The notes: generated by a model not told the origin, from the sequence alone. 64,000 nucleotides of DNA from Cystobasidiopsis lactophilus (GCA_001599975.1 BCIO01000003.1:1792677-1856676); one strand, 5' to 3'; counted from the stretch's first letter, positions 35,685-48,713 are shown. Numbers and translations are program-made.

Positions 35685-35973
35685 GTCGCTTGATGTTGGT
35701 GGTCCGAGGGCACAGCAGATCAATCGAAACGCAGCAAAAATGCAGGGGCACAGGATCTTCAGCGCAGTCTCGGAGCTTCCGGCAAGCGCACCTTCCAAGG
35801 AGCAGATGATATATCAAGTCAAGGGCACAGCCGCAGGTCAGGCAAAGGTCGAAAAGCGGTGATCATTGAGTGGTCAACGTGGCGCAAATGTCCACAGGTG
35901 AGCTCCGCATCGCTAGCTATGTGGTGGACACCACTGGCAATGCTAATGTACCTTCCGCCCAACGAGCCCTCTG

Positions 35974-37985
35974 TTATTGCACCCGAGACATGACAAACGG
36001 CCCTTGGTAGCCGATTTCCTCAACCGCACTGAAAGTGTCTCGCCACCGACCAATCAAGGTGCTACCTGACACAGACGAATGCCCACGATAAAGCCACCGG
36101 CCTCTTCCGCTAGGAGTATATTCTTGAGCCACGATGAGAAGCCCATCCCATGTCCTGTCAGAGCGTTAGTGTCAGTTGTATGGCCGAGGGCAGAATTGGC
36201 ACCAACCTGACCCGGCCATGTAGCACGAAAGAACCCCAAGAGGAATGCCCGGATCCGGTGACAAGAATCTCGTAGCGCTGAGATGGATCCAGCTCTTCGT
36301 CGTCCTTCACAACGACGAAGGGTTTAGACGCTTTCGATTGCTGTTTGGCGATGCGAAAGGGATCCGATCCAATGCCAATTCGGGAGCCGCCAAAAGTTGG
36401 TCCGTCCGAAACGAATCCAGCATTGAGAACAGAACTGCGGCTTGGATATTCAGCAAGGGAAAGTCTACTTTGTGAATGTGGAGGAAAACTCGCCCTGGTC
36501 CGCCCGGCTCTTCATCGTCAGCTAGCTTTACGATGACCTCCTCAATCCTCCACACTTGAGGTTGGGCCTTAAACGGGCCCTCGTATAAGCTTCGCTCCCG
36601 CCCATTCAGCATATCTCTGTAGCTGTCGAAATCGAGGAAGCTGAAACGGCCCTCCCAAATGCCCGCATATGTCCCTCGAAGCTGCGACACCGTGAGGCCG
36701 GGTGCATCCGGCGTGGGAAGGCAGCGGGTGAGTCGGAGCAGACTGAAGTCGTGGGAGATGGAATTAGTCGGAGGGAGTGGGCTCGTCGGGAGTTGCGCTG
36801 AAAAGACTCGCAAGTGCTGGGCAGAGCCTCCAGTTGCTGCTGAGGTCTCTTCCACACTGAAATGACGTGAGCGGGCCAACTGGTCTCGAGGGTTAGACGC
36901 GGCCTCCAAATCTCCCCCGAGTTCTGGCCGGATGGCGTCTGCCGTCGAGATGTCGGGATCCCGGTCGACTCTCAGCGAAAAGCTTATGCAACTGGCGTTG
37001 AAGAGAGGCGGCGCTCGAATCGACATCGGCGAGCCAAAGTATTCGATGTTGAAAACGGGCACGTCTTCCGCATGTCCGGCCGGGTCGGGCAAGGACTTTA
37101 ACGTCCAGTTTGCGTATCCGGCAGTGTATTTATGAGCGGCGAAGACGTAGGCTTTCAAGACGAAGAACTTCTCGTCCGCTTCTTCAGTGCTTTCTGCGGC
37201 CAGAGTGTCTGGCCGCAACCGGAAGGCATTCAGAAAGTTCAGAGACTTAAGAAACATCATCGTCACTCACCAGAAGAATGGAAGTAATATCCAAGATGGG
37301 ACCCAAGGCTCCGAACTTGGGTTTCGGGCGCATAGCCTGACTCCATGGCCGGGGCGAGCAACATGGTTTTATAGAAAAGGTCGATGAATTCCAAGATATT
37401 GGCGTGGCGCATAAGCTGGACTTTGTTCTTCTCGTCTAAGAAACATGCACTTCGTTAAAGCTGTTGCCGCACAAGTGCAGAAGCGCGCTTGCCGTGTTCG
37501 AACACCATCAGAAATGCGACCCATAAATCAAGGAGGAACAGGTCTTGTCCCTCTTGCTCAGTGAGGCCAGCAGCTTCGTAAGGAAGAACGGTAGCTGTTC
37601 GAATGCGAGTCATGCTGGTCATTCGGCGCAAAAACTCGGTGCACAGATGCTGAGCGGCGACCTGCTGGCCTCCTCTTCGCCTGATGACAGCAGCCTCATC
37701 GAAACGGCGCTTGAATAGCCTGGCATACAGCCGAGGATTGGTGCTAGGCGCTATTGCGTCGCGAAGAGGCTTCGAACAGAGCAGCAGCGACAACAAGTCG
37801 CTGGGGGTCCGATACGGCGACAATTCGGCCAACTCGAACGCAATCTGTTCTTGCACTTCTGTGGGCAGTTGGTTCAACAGAGGCTCTCGCCGTCTGGGCA
37901 TGGGCATCTTTTTGCTGGTCGCTGGCAGAGCGGGGACGGGACGAAGAAAATAAAGTCGCCGCAGGGGAGGAGGCTGGGGGCTCAT
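35974..37985 (-). CDS. Fungal F-box protein
   Basis: It is a probable substrate receptor of an SCF ubiquitin ligase. The F-box lies near the start: LNQLPTEVQEQIAFELAE, then SDLLSLLLCSKPLRDAI. Helical sequence follows (KVQLMRHANILEFIDLFYKT), then a C-terminal beta-rich region with two family motifs: LRGTYAGIWEGRFSFLDFDSY and YEILVTGSGHSSWGFFRATW. The last exon reads GRWRDTFSAVEEIGYQGPFVMSRVQ, a typical end of this fungal F-box family, stopping at 35974-35976. The ATG at 37985 (MSPQPPPLRRL) is preferred; an in-frame ATG lies at 38030. Introns are visible near 37434-37455, 37250-37275, 36240-36300, 36150-36215 and 36055-36075. The substrate is unknown. Confidence 0.8.
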
Positions 37986-38246
37986 GGTGCTGCTGCGGCA
38001 AGCAGCGTCCAAATCGAAGGAGAAGAGCAAAGCATCACGAGGAGGTCAAATTACTAAGATGCGACAAAGATTAAGCACAGGACAGAGACATGGTGGGCTT
38101 GGCACAGAAGCCCTAGAGGCTTTGTTGAGTGGACACCAAGATTCCAATATTGCGGCAGGAACAACGACACTTGCTTGAAGAAAGACGAGAAATGCAGTAA
38201 AGGCGACGGGGAAGTGGAGCTGTCGCGGTGAGGATGACGGGTCGAA

Positions 38247-39330
38247 TCAAGCGTCCAGTTTGGTGAGCAACTTTTGCAAAGCGGCTCTAGAGAACAGATC
38301 CGAGTCAGCAATTCTTTGGACAGAATCACATCGACTGGAACTGACTCGATGCTGTCGAAGCGGGCTTTCGAAGTGGCGCGCACGTCCTCGATCTCGGCGT
38401 TCATTTTGTCCAGGCCGATTCTTTGAGAGGTAGGAGTCAGCAAGGGTTTCGGGTCCAAAAACGACTCAGTCACTCACGCAAAATTCATCATGACGTTCTC
38501 GACAGCTGTTTGGTGGCTCTCGAGCTTGGTAACCATCTCTCTGTGCGCCGCGTCGCCTTAATCCCCCGCCCGAGTGCGCCATCTTGAAGACAACTCACTT
38601 CAAAGGTTCCTCCACCAATCGAGGCAGTTCGGCTTCGAGGATTGATCGGAGGCTTTCCGCGCTGTCCGTCACCTGGCCGGTTCCCTGGGTGGGAGCACCA
38701 CCTTGGCGGTGAGCGATTCCATCCACGTGCCTCTTGAGTTCGCCGACAGCGCTGTGCATGGTGTGCTGCAGATCTTGATTGGTGAGGCGCTCGCCAAAGA
38801 CCTGGCCGAGGTGGCGGATGACCTCGTGCTGGCCCTTGCGCAGCTCGGCCATGCTGTCCTCCACGAACTGGGTGAACATCTTGGCCATTTGCTTGGTCAT
38901 GTCTTCCTCGGGTTTAGCTGGCAGTGTTTTGCATAAGAAAAAGCGGAAACGTGTCTCTATACACAGCAGAACACACCGTGGGTAAAGGCGACGGCATTGA
39001 GCAATGCGTGGTGACGGAGTTCGGCGGCAGCGAGGTACTTGGGGTCGGAGCCGGGCTGCTGCTGCTGAGCAGCAAATCTGATGCTGTGGTTGGGCAAGAG
39101 TTCGTCAGCGAGCTAGTCTTTCTGGGAGTAAGTGTCAACCAAGACGTAATCGACGCACTTCCTCAAAACCTGGAGGGCTTCGACTTCATCGTTGGTGAGC
39201 TTGCGCGAGAGAGCAAGGGCTTCTTGGTCCTGGGTTTCGTCGGGCAAGATGTCGAACGAGCGGGTGGTGTGGAGAGAATGAGGCCCGCGGCGGGAGGTCG
39301 ACGTCGGCACCGTCAACAGTCTGCTGTACA
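38247..39330 (-). CDS. Unrecognised, possibly mitochondrial coiled-coil protein
   Basis: I do not recognise this gene. The start MYSRLLTVPTSTSRRGPHSL is Arg/Ser/Thr-rich with no acidic residues, like a mitochondrial presequence, followed by FDILPDETQDQEALALSRKL. Exons then encode ADELLPNHSIRFAAQQQQPG and LRHHALLNAVAFTHG. After an intron (about 38930-38990) comes a helical block, KPEEDMTKQMAKMFTQFVED, with ELRKGQHEVIRHLGQVFGER and VGELKRHVDGIAHR. The C-terminus (LDKMNAEIEDVRATSKARFD, then AALQKLLTKLDA) is also helical, with a stop at 38247-38249. The first intron is ambiguous: two acceptors 9 bases apart give different frames. No membrane segment is seen. A coiled-coil mitochondrial matrix protein is the best guess, with low certainty. 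Confidence 0.5.
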
Positions 39331-39554
39331 TTCGGACGACGCTTCTGCAGAGGGCGGGTCTTAAAGAATGTGATGCGAATGAGTGGAGGTAGCGGCCAGC
39401 GGCGCACGGCTGGTCGAGCGGTCGAGCTGGGTCATCAAAACATCCACGCACTCAGAGAGCCCTCGTGGGAGCTTGTGGTCTTGTGGTCACCCCGTGCTCC
39501 TTCAGAGGCTGAATAGTATGCACTTCTGCTTTTCAACTCACGGGAAGGAAGGGT

Positions 39555-41475
39555 TCATGCAGAGGATAGTTGGCCAAGGCTGCCAGCCACAACATCGAGA
39601 AGGAGGACGACCTCTGCCATCTCTTCCCCTTGCCCGCTGCTTTGAATCTCTTCCTTCCACCGTTCGATAGCACTCTTCAAGGGCAAAGCCAGGCTGCTCT
39701 GCCACTCACTTGCCTCAATTGGCTGTGCCAGCGCTTTAACAAGTCCAGTTTTCGTGGGAAGGAAGAGGAGCTAAACCAACCTCGAAAGGGCCGTGAGACA
39801 AGAAGTGCAGCGTGCCAAGCTGCTGCATGACCAAGTTGTATTTCTCTTCCAAGAACACCTCCAGTTCCATGTCCGCCTTAAAACGCAACGTGGGCAGCAA
39901 CAACTCTTGCACCATCGCGTCCGCCTGTGGACATCCTATAAGCGCAGTTCTGCCGACCGGATCTAACACCAAACACCCACTTTCGAAGTATCATTGGGAG
40001 ACAGGCGTTTCTGGACCTCCAGGACGCTTCTGAGAATGCGGATGCCTTCCGCTCGCATGTGGTCGTTCTCCTCCTCCTTGACCAGCTCGCCCAGCAAGAC
40101 CTCTTGCAAGCTCCACTGCTTCTGCTCCGTCAACTTGTCCGCGATCAAGTGCGACAGGGTCTTGACCGCAACCAGCCTCGAGGCCGGATCGCCGCACTCT
40201 TTGGCGATCCGCGCAAGGGAGTCATAGAGGATATTGGCCGTGTCGTCATATTGTTCGAAGTCAAGCTGCTGAACGGCCAGTTGGAACCAAAAGATGGCCT
40301 CGTCCTGGCCTGGCGCGGCAGTGTGGGTGAGAGGGAGAAGCGAGCACAAGCTGACCGCCCGGGCCAAAAGGTCCAGATCGGCGGACAAGCTTGTTCGGAG
40401 TGACATGAGATGAGAAGCAACGATGAAGCAACCAATGCGGCGGGCTTGAGAAGGCGAGGCAGCTTGGGACCTATCCAGCCAGAACTTGAAATCCTGCTTT
40501 TCGAGACTAGACAGTATGGTCTGCAAGTGCAAATGCCAACATCAACATATGGGGAGATTTTCAAAGGCAAGGATCACGACTTGCCTTGATCAGCTCCCAA
40601 AGCTTTTGCATTTGCTCTTGCCCCGGCGTGATCTGCAAAGTTTCCAGGTGGCTCGTCTGCCTAAAGCGCGAGTTCAAAGCCAAAAAAGTGCGCATGGCGA
40701 CGTTGGCGTGGAGCTGGGCGGCAAACGCAAATCCGGCGAGCAAATCCAAGAGAGCTTTTTGCAAATCTGGCGAGGCCTCTTTCGCTTGAACGGCACTAAC
40801 AAGCTTTGCGATGGCGGCCACGAGGTCGGACTTGATCGAAACCAGGCTCAATGGGTCCGACAAAGGAACGTCTTCCTCAGGAAGGGACAAGGCTACAGTC
40901 AAAGCTTGGCCAAGCTGCTCGCCAAAGTTGCGCAGAGCCGAAGCAGGCTTTCGCTTTATATTTTCGAAGACTGGGAGTAGTCGAGGAAACAGAAATAGCC
41001 ATAAGATTTACCAGTCTGTTGGAGAGTAGGGGTTGCCAAGCTCACCACCACAAAAGAGGTCAAGGAAGACCCAGACTTGCCAGCTGATGAAATTGGCCGA
41101 GGCTTCCGTCTCCCAGTGGTCGCCTGCGCTTGCCAAGTTGGACAAGCAAGTCTCCAACACGAGTGCGACTTCGCGGGGCGAGTTCATGCATTTGTCGGCC
41201 GTCGCCCGCACCAGCTTCAACCCTTCCTCTCGGGTCTCCGGCGCTCGAAAGGCATTCAGATGGGACAGCACGGCCAAAGGAAGCTCGTCGATCAATTCGC
41301 TGTCATCTTCAATCGCCAAGTGCGAGATGAACTGGGTCAAGCCAGCCAAAGTTGGGCAGGTCAAGTCTTCAGAAGAGCACAGCAGGTCCTCGATGGCTTC
41401 GCGGCAGTTTGGGACTGTCGTTTTGAACGCTAAAACCTTGTCCAGAGCAGACTGGGACGTCGAAGGTGCCGCCAT
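39555..41475 (-). CDS. Glomulin/Ybp-like HEAT-repeat protein (PF08568-type)
   Basis: An all-helical protein of about 570 residues in several exons. The N-terminus is MAAPSTSQSALDKVLAFKTT. A block joined by an intron (about 40968-41044) reads FLDLFCG then VFENIKRKPASALRNFGEQL. The central YDDTANILYDSLARIAKECG continues DPASRLVAVKTLSHLIADKL and HMRAEGIRILRSVLE, the pattern of the YAP-binding/Alf4/glomulin family. The C-terminal exon (ALAQPIEASEWQSSLALPLK) ends VAGSLGQLSSA, with the stop at 39555-39557. Family members include S. cerevisiae Ybp1/Ybp2 (oxidative stress, kinetochore) and human glomulin (Rbx1 inhibitor). The exact role here is open. The ATG lies 50 bases from the start of divergent LSM6. 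Confidence 0.55.
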
Positions 41476-41525
41476 TTTGTTCGGACGTCGAGGAGCAAAC
41501 TTGTTTCTTCCGCCCGCGGCCAAAG
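41476..41525. promoter_or_regulatory. 50-bp interval between divergent start codons
   Basis: Only 50 bases separate the ATG of the glomulin-like gene from that of LSM6. The interval is GC-rich with no TATA box. The 5' leaders must be tiny or each transcript must start inside the other gene. Confidence 0.75.
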
Positions 41526-42144
41526 ATGTCAGAAGCAGCGGCGACGGAATCCAAGGTTGGTCCATACTTCCACTCTCAGTCCTTGCCAAGCTTCACTGAC
41601 TGTGTCGCCGGTGTCATCTAACAGAGCGTAGGCCGGCCAGCCGACTTCCTTCAACAGGTGAGGACGTTGAGGCTCTTTGACCTTTGACTTTGGCTAGACG
41701 AGGGGCTTCGCAGGTTGTTGGCAAGCAAATACTAGTTCGACTCAACTCTGGCGTCGACTACAGAGGTGCGCCGCGCCACGTTGCCATTGCAGAGAGGCAT
41801 GGAGCTCACATCCGTGCTGAAGGGACCTTGACCTGCTTGGACGTGCGTTTGGCTTCTCTTGACCACCACACAGGAAGTGGAAGCCTAAAGGAGAAGCACA
41901 AAAGGGCTACATGAACATCGCGATGGAGCAGACGGAGGAGCTGGTGGGAGGCAAGGTCAAGAACTCATTCGGAGGTGCGTTGTGCTCTCCGTCGATCTGC
42001 CCATTGAGCGCTTGACAGCTAATGGCTTGGATCCGAACAGACGCGTTCATTCGGGGGAACAACGGTGTGTCCTCTATCTTGCTCCTCATTGGCCACGTCT
42101 TGAAGAGGAGAGACCCAGTTTTGTACATCTCGAGGTTAACGTAA
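41526..42144 (+). CDS. LSM6: U6 snRNA-associated Sm-like protein LSm6
   Basis: LSm6 is a ring subunit of the LSm2-8 (U6 snRNP) and LSm1-7 (mRNA decay) complexes. I can assemble seven exons: 41526-41555, 41625-41657, 41714-41765, 41823-41842, 41905-41974, 42041-42064 and 42119-42144, all with GT-AG borders and kept phase. Together they encode 84 residues. The Sm1 motif is VVGKQILVRLNSGVDYRGTL, followed by TCLDGYMNIAMEQTEE. The Sm2 motif is DAFIRGNNVLYIS. Family members are about 75-90 residues, so nothing is missing. Exon 4 is only 20 nt. The end (SRLT, stop 42142-42144) is normal for LSm6. Open frames between 42150 and 42300 are probably 3' UTR. Confidence 0.93.
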
Positions 42145-42404
42145 AGTACGACCAACACTACCACAACATGCCATGCAGTACAACTCTCCTCAAGAAGAGG
42201 CGGCCCTCGAACGAGCCAACAAAAGGCAGTGGCAAGCGGATGAACGGGGTTTCTTGTTTCCCACTTTTCGTAGAGGACAAGCGCATGTAACAATTGTGAG
42301 AGATGGAACTCCACTATGATCAGGAGGGACCTCTTTTCAATGCCGCGTGGGTTTATGACCTGTTGAGAACATGAGGAACGGTCGGCACACACCAAGACGG
42401 CAGT

Positions 42405-43127
42405 CTACGAACCGTCGACGGCCATCTAATGAGACAGTCAGAGATGTCGAGGGTTTAGACGCAGGAAAGTCACACTCACGTTCCGTGTTGCTGAGGGTAG
42501 CTGGATGGTCATGCCGTCCATGAACTTGGCCAGCTTGACTTGGCAACCCAACCGAGATCTGAAGCATCGCTCAAGACTTAAGGTCTACTACGAGACCTAG
42601 ACAGTGAAGGAGAGCTTACGTATCTGTTAGCCCAAATGCCAAATCCAGCATGTCTGTTCAAGGCGACAACTGAGCCTGGCGACGAAAGAGCACAAGGGAC
42701 CCCCCAAAACGAACCGTTCTCCTCGTCCGATGGCTCCTCCAGCTGGTCGTAGATGTCCGGCTCCAGGATGATGTGGCAGGTCGAGCATGCCAGCGACTTT
42801 TCGCACGCCGCCTCAATGTCCAGGTCCTCCCTAAAAGCGAGGTCCACAATGTCCTCCCCCTCGTTCCCCTCCACCGTGGCCACCTCGGCCCCGTTGTGCT
42901 TCTTGAAGATGATCTTGATGCCTTCACCCGGCTTGGGCGCCTCCGTGTGCTCGTGCTGCCACCCTGTACAGCGCAAATGTTTTGAACAAGCGCATCTTAA
43001 ATTTTTGGCCGAAGGACTAACGAGCAGTGGAGTGAAGCCATCTGGGCGCTGGCTTCTTGGGAAGCAGGTTGGAACAGGTGCAGGCGGCTGATGGCCGAGC
43101 CAGGGTCCTTAGTGCGGAACGGAGCAT
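42405..43127 (-). CDS. YAH1: Mitochondrial [2Fe-2S] ferredoxin (adrenodoxin, Yah1)
   Basis: This matrix electron carrier serves Fe-S cluster assembly and heme A/ubiquinone synthesis. Exon 1 starts MLRSALRTLARPSAAC and ends PRWLHSTAR, an Arg-rich presequence. After an intron (about 42964-43018) come PGEGIKIIFKKHNG and the cluster loop CEKSLACSTCHIIL, then DIYDQLEEPSDEEN. The next exons give DMLDLAFGLTDT and SRLGCQVKL, which carries the fourth cluster cysteine. The pattern is Cys-x5-Cys-x2-Cys...Cys. The tail is MTIQLPSATRN, then MAVDGS after a short intron (about 42427-42480), with the stop at 42405-42407. All four ligands are present. It converges on LSM6. Confidence 0.93.
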
Positions 43128-44078
43128 GTCGCCGTGCCAGGCAAAGGTTCGACTCGAGCAGCCACGATCGCCTTCGGCTTCTGATTGTTCCAGTGACTGG
43201 TTGACTGGGAATTGTTCTCATTCAAATGAATCCAAGTCGCTGTGTATGGCGCGTGCTCGAGGATCCGTATGCTCCAAAGAACTGCTCGCAATTGGACCCT
43301 CTGTGATTGGTCGAACCTTGGCTTTGTCGCCACTTGACGTGACCTTGTCTGTCCGACCACCAGCTCCATTTGCTATGCAACAATGTGTTTCTGCTTCCCG
43401 CGAATCGACAGAAACGGATTGGACCTGTTAAGTGCAGCACGAGAACGGAGCAAGGCCACAGCCGGTAGCCCATGATGAACCTGTGTGCGAGCTTGACCTT
43501 GTAGGTGCCAATAAGAGTGTGTCATTCTATAACTCCATTGGGGAACCAAAAAGAGACGCTGCCGAGAGTTTCAATCTTCCAGCTTAAGGGGTCGACCGCC
43601 ACCGAAACGTTGCGCCAAGACGACGACCTCGCAGCGCACTTGATAACTAGTCTCCCTGACCTGTTACTCTCTCAAAGCGATCGCCACCGACCATATCGCC
43701 TACCGGATGTGAAAAGTCGGATCGAAGCGCAGGAGCAATGATCACGATCCTAGGCACTCGAACAAGCCCCTTTCTCAATGAGTGCATTCATTTTGGTAGT
43801 CAGGCGGAGACGCAAGGGAAAGGGGTCGGGAGAGGAGAGCTGTGCGAGTGGGTAATGCAAACTAAAGTTCAATCATACAAGGTTTCGAAGAAGGGGGAGG
43901 GCGGGCAGCATGTCGTTAAAGATAGAGAAGGGATTGAGGGAAAGAGGGGGGAATGAACAAACAGCGAGAAGAAACACCCTAGTCGAAGCCCGTCCTGAGC
44001 AGCAGCAAGCCAGTTCCCAAATCGGAACCTGGGATCCCCCGGTTCTAAGAAGCCAAAGATGGAGACGTGTGGTGTAAT
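43128..44078. other. Long intergenic region between YAH1 and SSC1
   Basis: About 950 bases between the YAH1 start and the SSC1 stop, both genes on the minus strand. No open frame here has recognisable family sequence. It contains a G/A-rich tract on the plus strand at about 43810-43956 with several runs of three or more G. It presumably holds the SSC1 3' UTR and the YAH1 promoter. Confidence 0.5.
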
Positions 44079-46637
<2,559 letters not shown>

Positions 46638-46815
46638 ATTTGGGAAGTTCTAGAGGAAAGGGGAGAGAGGGAAGGTCAAGCTGTGCTTGCTGGAGAGCAG
46701 AAAAGAGGCCGGAACACTCGAGAACCGAAATTTTGAGTGTGGTCACGTGCAAATCGGCAACCTATGTGGTTCGCCAGGCTGACGCGCAAGCTCGAGGAGG
46801 AGCAACGAGGTCGCA
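46638..46815. promoter_or_regulatory. Bidirectional promoter between SSC1 and the Atg43-like gene
   Basis: These 178 bases separate two opposed ATG codons. No TATA box is evident. If the plus-strand gene is a mitochondrial receptor, shared control with SSC1 would make sense; that is inference. Confidence 0.5.
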
Positions 46816-47353
46816 ATGACATCTCTAGACCCAACACATCTGCCTTGGAGCACCAGAGCGACCCGCGGCGCGGCCGTCCACCACACTGTTCCCAAAACTC
46901 GGTTGGATGAGGATGGGCCTTACAAGCAGGTGTGTCCCCATACACACGCCTTTAAATACAGTGGAGACAGTCTGAAGGATTTCGTTGCCACTGCCATAGC
47001 TCATCCGGAGCCCGCCGATCCCCGACCTCAGATTTGAGACGAGCTTCCTGCTCTCCATCATGCCCTTTATCTCTGCCTCGCACCAGCGGCCTGTAGAGGG
47101 CTTGGACAAGCCAGCACAGGCGGGGGAAGCCCTCACGATGATTTCTGCGCCCAAGAAAGATGTGTTCTCCGGCGAAGTGAACGTCCGATGGCCCGCCGTG
47201 CTTTGGGTCATTCTGCGCGACCAGGTACGCATCTTGGTCTGATTTACACGCAAGGCCATGATCTCAGTTCGTACGCCACAGATGGTCTCGCCATTGCTCC
47301 AAGGGTTCGTTTCCCAGCCCGTTCTGGGTCCGCCCTCAGCTCATCGAACATGA
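46816..47353 (+). CDS. Probable DUF1770/Atg43-like fungal protein
   Basis: Three exons can be joined. The first (46816-46929) encodes MTSLDPTHLPWSTRATRG and ends RLDEDGPYKQ. After an intron ending in TAG at about 47008 comes LIRSPPIPDLRFETSFLLSI, and later VNVRWPAVLWVILRDQ. A third exon from 47282 gives MVSPLLQGFVSQ and a stop at 47351-47353. The blocks PDLRFExSxLxSI and LWVxxRDQ...PLLQG match my memory of the fungal DUF1770 family, which includes S. pombe Atg43, a mitophagy receptor of the mitochondrial outer membrane. Known members end in a membrane segment; none is obvious in this last exon, so the 3' exon may be misread. It is divergent from SSC1. Confidence 0.5.
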
Positions 47354-47637
47354 CGCAGAGCCGCTTGGACATTGGGCTCGCTAGCGCTAGGCGTCATGTA
47401 TAACCGATACAGGGGGCGGTGATACACTCTTTTTACACAAGCAAGAGTACACAGAGCCTTCGCACACGGAACAGAAGAGAAAGGACTGAAGAATAGCGGT
47501 AAGTTTTAATTCAAGTTTGCCCGCAACGCAACGCAACATCTTATATCTCGGCCTTTGTGGTCGTCTTCATCCTTAGGCAATCGTGGACTTGGACGAGCTT
47601 GCTGCCATGGACTCGTTCCAAGGAATGATGCCCTGCG
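47354..47637. other. Intergenic region right of the Atg43-like gene
   Basis: Nothing recognisable. It presumably holds convergent 3' ends of the flanking plus- and minus-strand candidates. Confidence 0.35.
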
Positions 47638-48263
47638 TCATCGTGGCGCCGCTTCAGCATTCCGCTCCAAGCAAGTAGCAAGAGGGACGGAGCTCACACT
47701 GTGGCGAGAACCACTACGACCGTGGCCATACTTTTTGGGAAAGACATCTTCCATCTGGCCTTGGCCCTCAGAATCCGCGTCCACCCTTTGTTTGGGAGTT
47801 CGGCTCACCTTGACTGGGCTGGTCATCTTGGCCTCTTCAGTCGCCATGTCGACATCTCCGCCGTCGGTACCCGCTACCAGCCCGCCAGCGCCGTTGACCA
47901 GGCCAACAGGCGGCAAGGGAGGCTGAGCTTCTTTGCGGTGGCGAAAGATGCGGCGAAACTTGGCCATGGTGTGCTGCGGATGCTTGCGGCCGCCGCCAAT
48001 GCCCGGGGATTCCAGAGATGGGAACCTCCAGTTGGTCGGGGTGAAGCGGCCTTTGCCGGCTGGGGGAGTCGCAAGTGCTCAGAGTGCGAGGGCAAAGAAG
48101 AGAAGCTTGGCCAGGGCTTACGATACGGAGTCGCTGGCACTTTAGCCTTCTTCGGTTCTGTGGTGGCAACAGCAACAATTGCCGGCTCCGACTCCGAGCT
48201 CGACGACGAGGCCTTGCGGGCGTGGTCCGGAATGACTTCGCACGAATTCGAAAAGGCGACCAT
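47638..48263 (-). CDS. Hypothetical small basic protein, weakly supported
   Basis: I do not recognise this gene. One plausible two-exon model starts at the ATG at 48263 (MVAFSNSCEVIPDHARKASS) and reads VATTEPKKAKVPATPY. It then splices (GTAAGC donor about 48120, CAG acceptor about 48067) to GKGRFTPTNWRFPSLESPGI, GGGRKHPQHTMAKFRRIFRH and a Pro/Gly-rich tail. It would have about 190 residues and be basic and low in complexity. The basic run FRRIFRHRKE and the TPTNWRFP phrase look protein-like, but no domain is evident. The model could be wrong at both ends. Confidence 0.35.
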
Positions 48264-48713
48264 TCTGCTTTCTGCTTCCTTGCTTGGGCGATCCGGGCTG
48301 CTCTACCGAAGCGAACGACAATGCGCGGCGGCTGGATGAGTTGGTGCTGGTGGTGGTGGTGGAGAGCGAGCAAGAAGAGACGACTTCTCTCTCGGGCAAG
48401 AACGGTGGCGGTGCACTTCTCAAAGACCCGTGCGTCTCATCTATGGGCTCTGTTGAGAGGTGAGAGGGCACTTTTCAATCTCCGTAGGCCGGGTCGTTTG
48501 CTCACGAGATGCTACGAAGCTCCGTTCGACCGGCAGCCTTTTGGAAGTACTCCGCGGCCTCAACTCTAGCAGGCTCTGCTACTTTGCCTGACTGCATCCT
48601 CAGCCACACCCATCGCTTCCCCTGGCTAGGGAGGAAGTCGGACGAACAAAACGAAAGCCCGCCTCGAACAGTGACGGGGAGGACACTTGGCACCGCCAAG
48701 GCGCGTGTGTCAA
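48264..48713. other. Intergenic region with no supported gene
   Basis: About 450 bases. Short open frames occur on both strands but I see no family sequence. A GGT-repeat (about 48340-48362) encodes only runs of Val, Trp or Thr depending on frame. Confidence 0.35.

Noticed and set aside
35470-35862. Plus-strand open frames opposite the start of the serine hydrolase
   Set aside because: They lack family sequence and overlap coding sequence on the other strand.
42150-42310. Open frame reading YNSPQEEAALERANK downstream of LSM6
   Set aside because: LSM6 is complete at 42144 with the usual YIS end; this stretch lacks a start and most likely is 3' UTR.
43130-43165. A tRNA B-box-like GGTTCGACTC
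   Set aside because: No A box, anticodon arm or acceptor stem can be paired around it, and it lies next to the YAH1 start.
48330-48362. GGT triplet repeat as a coding feature
   Set aside because: It yields homopolymer-like runs in every frame and is better read as simple-sequence DNA.
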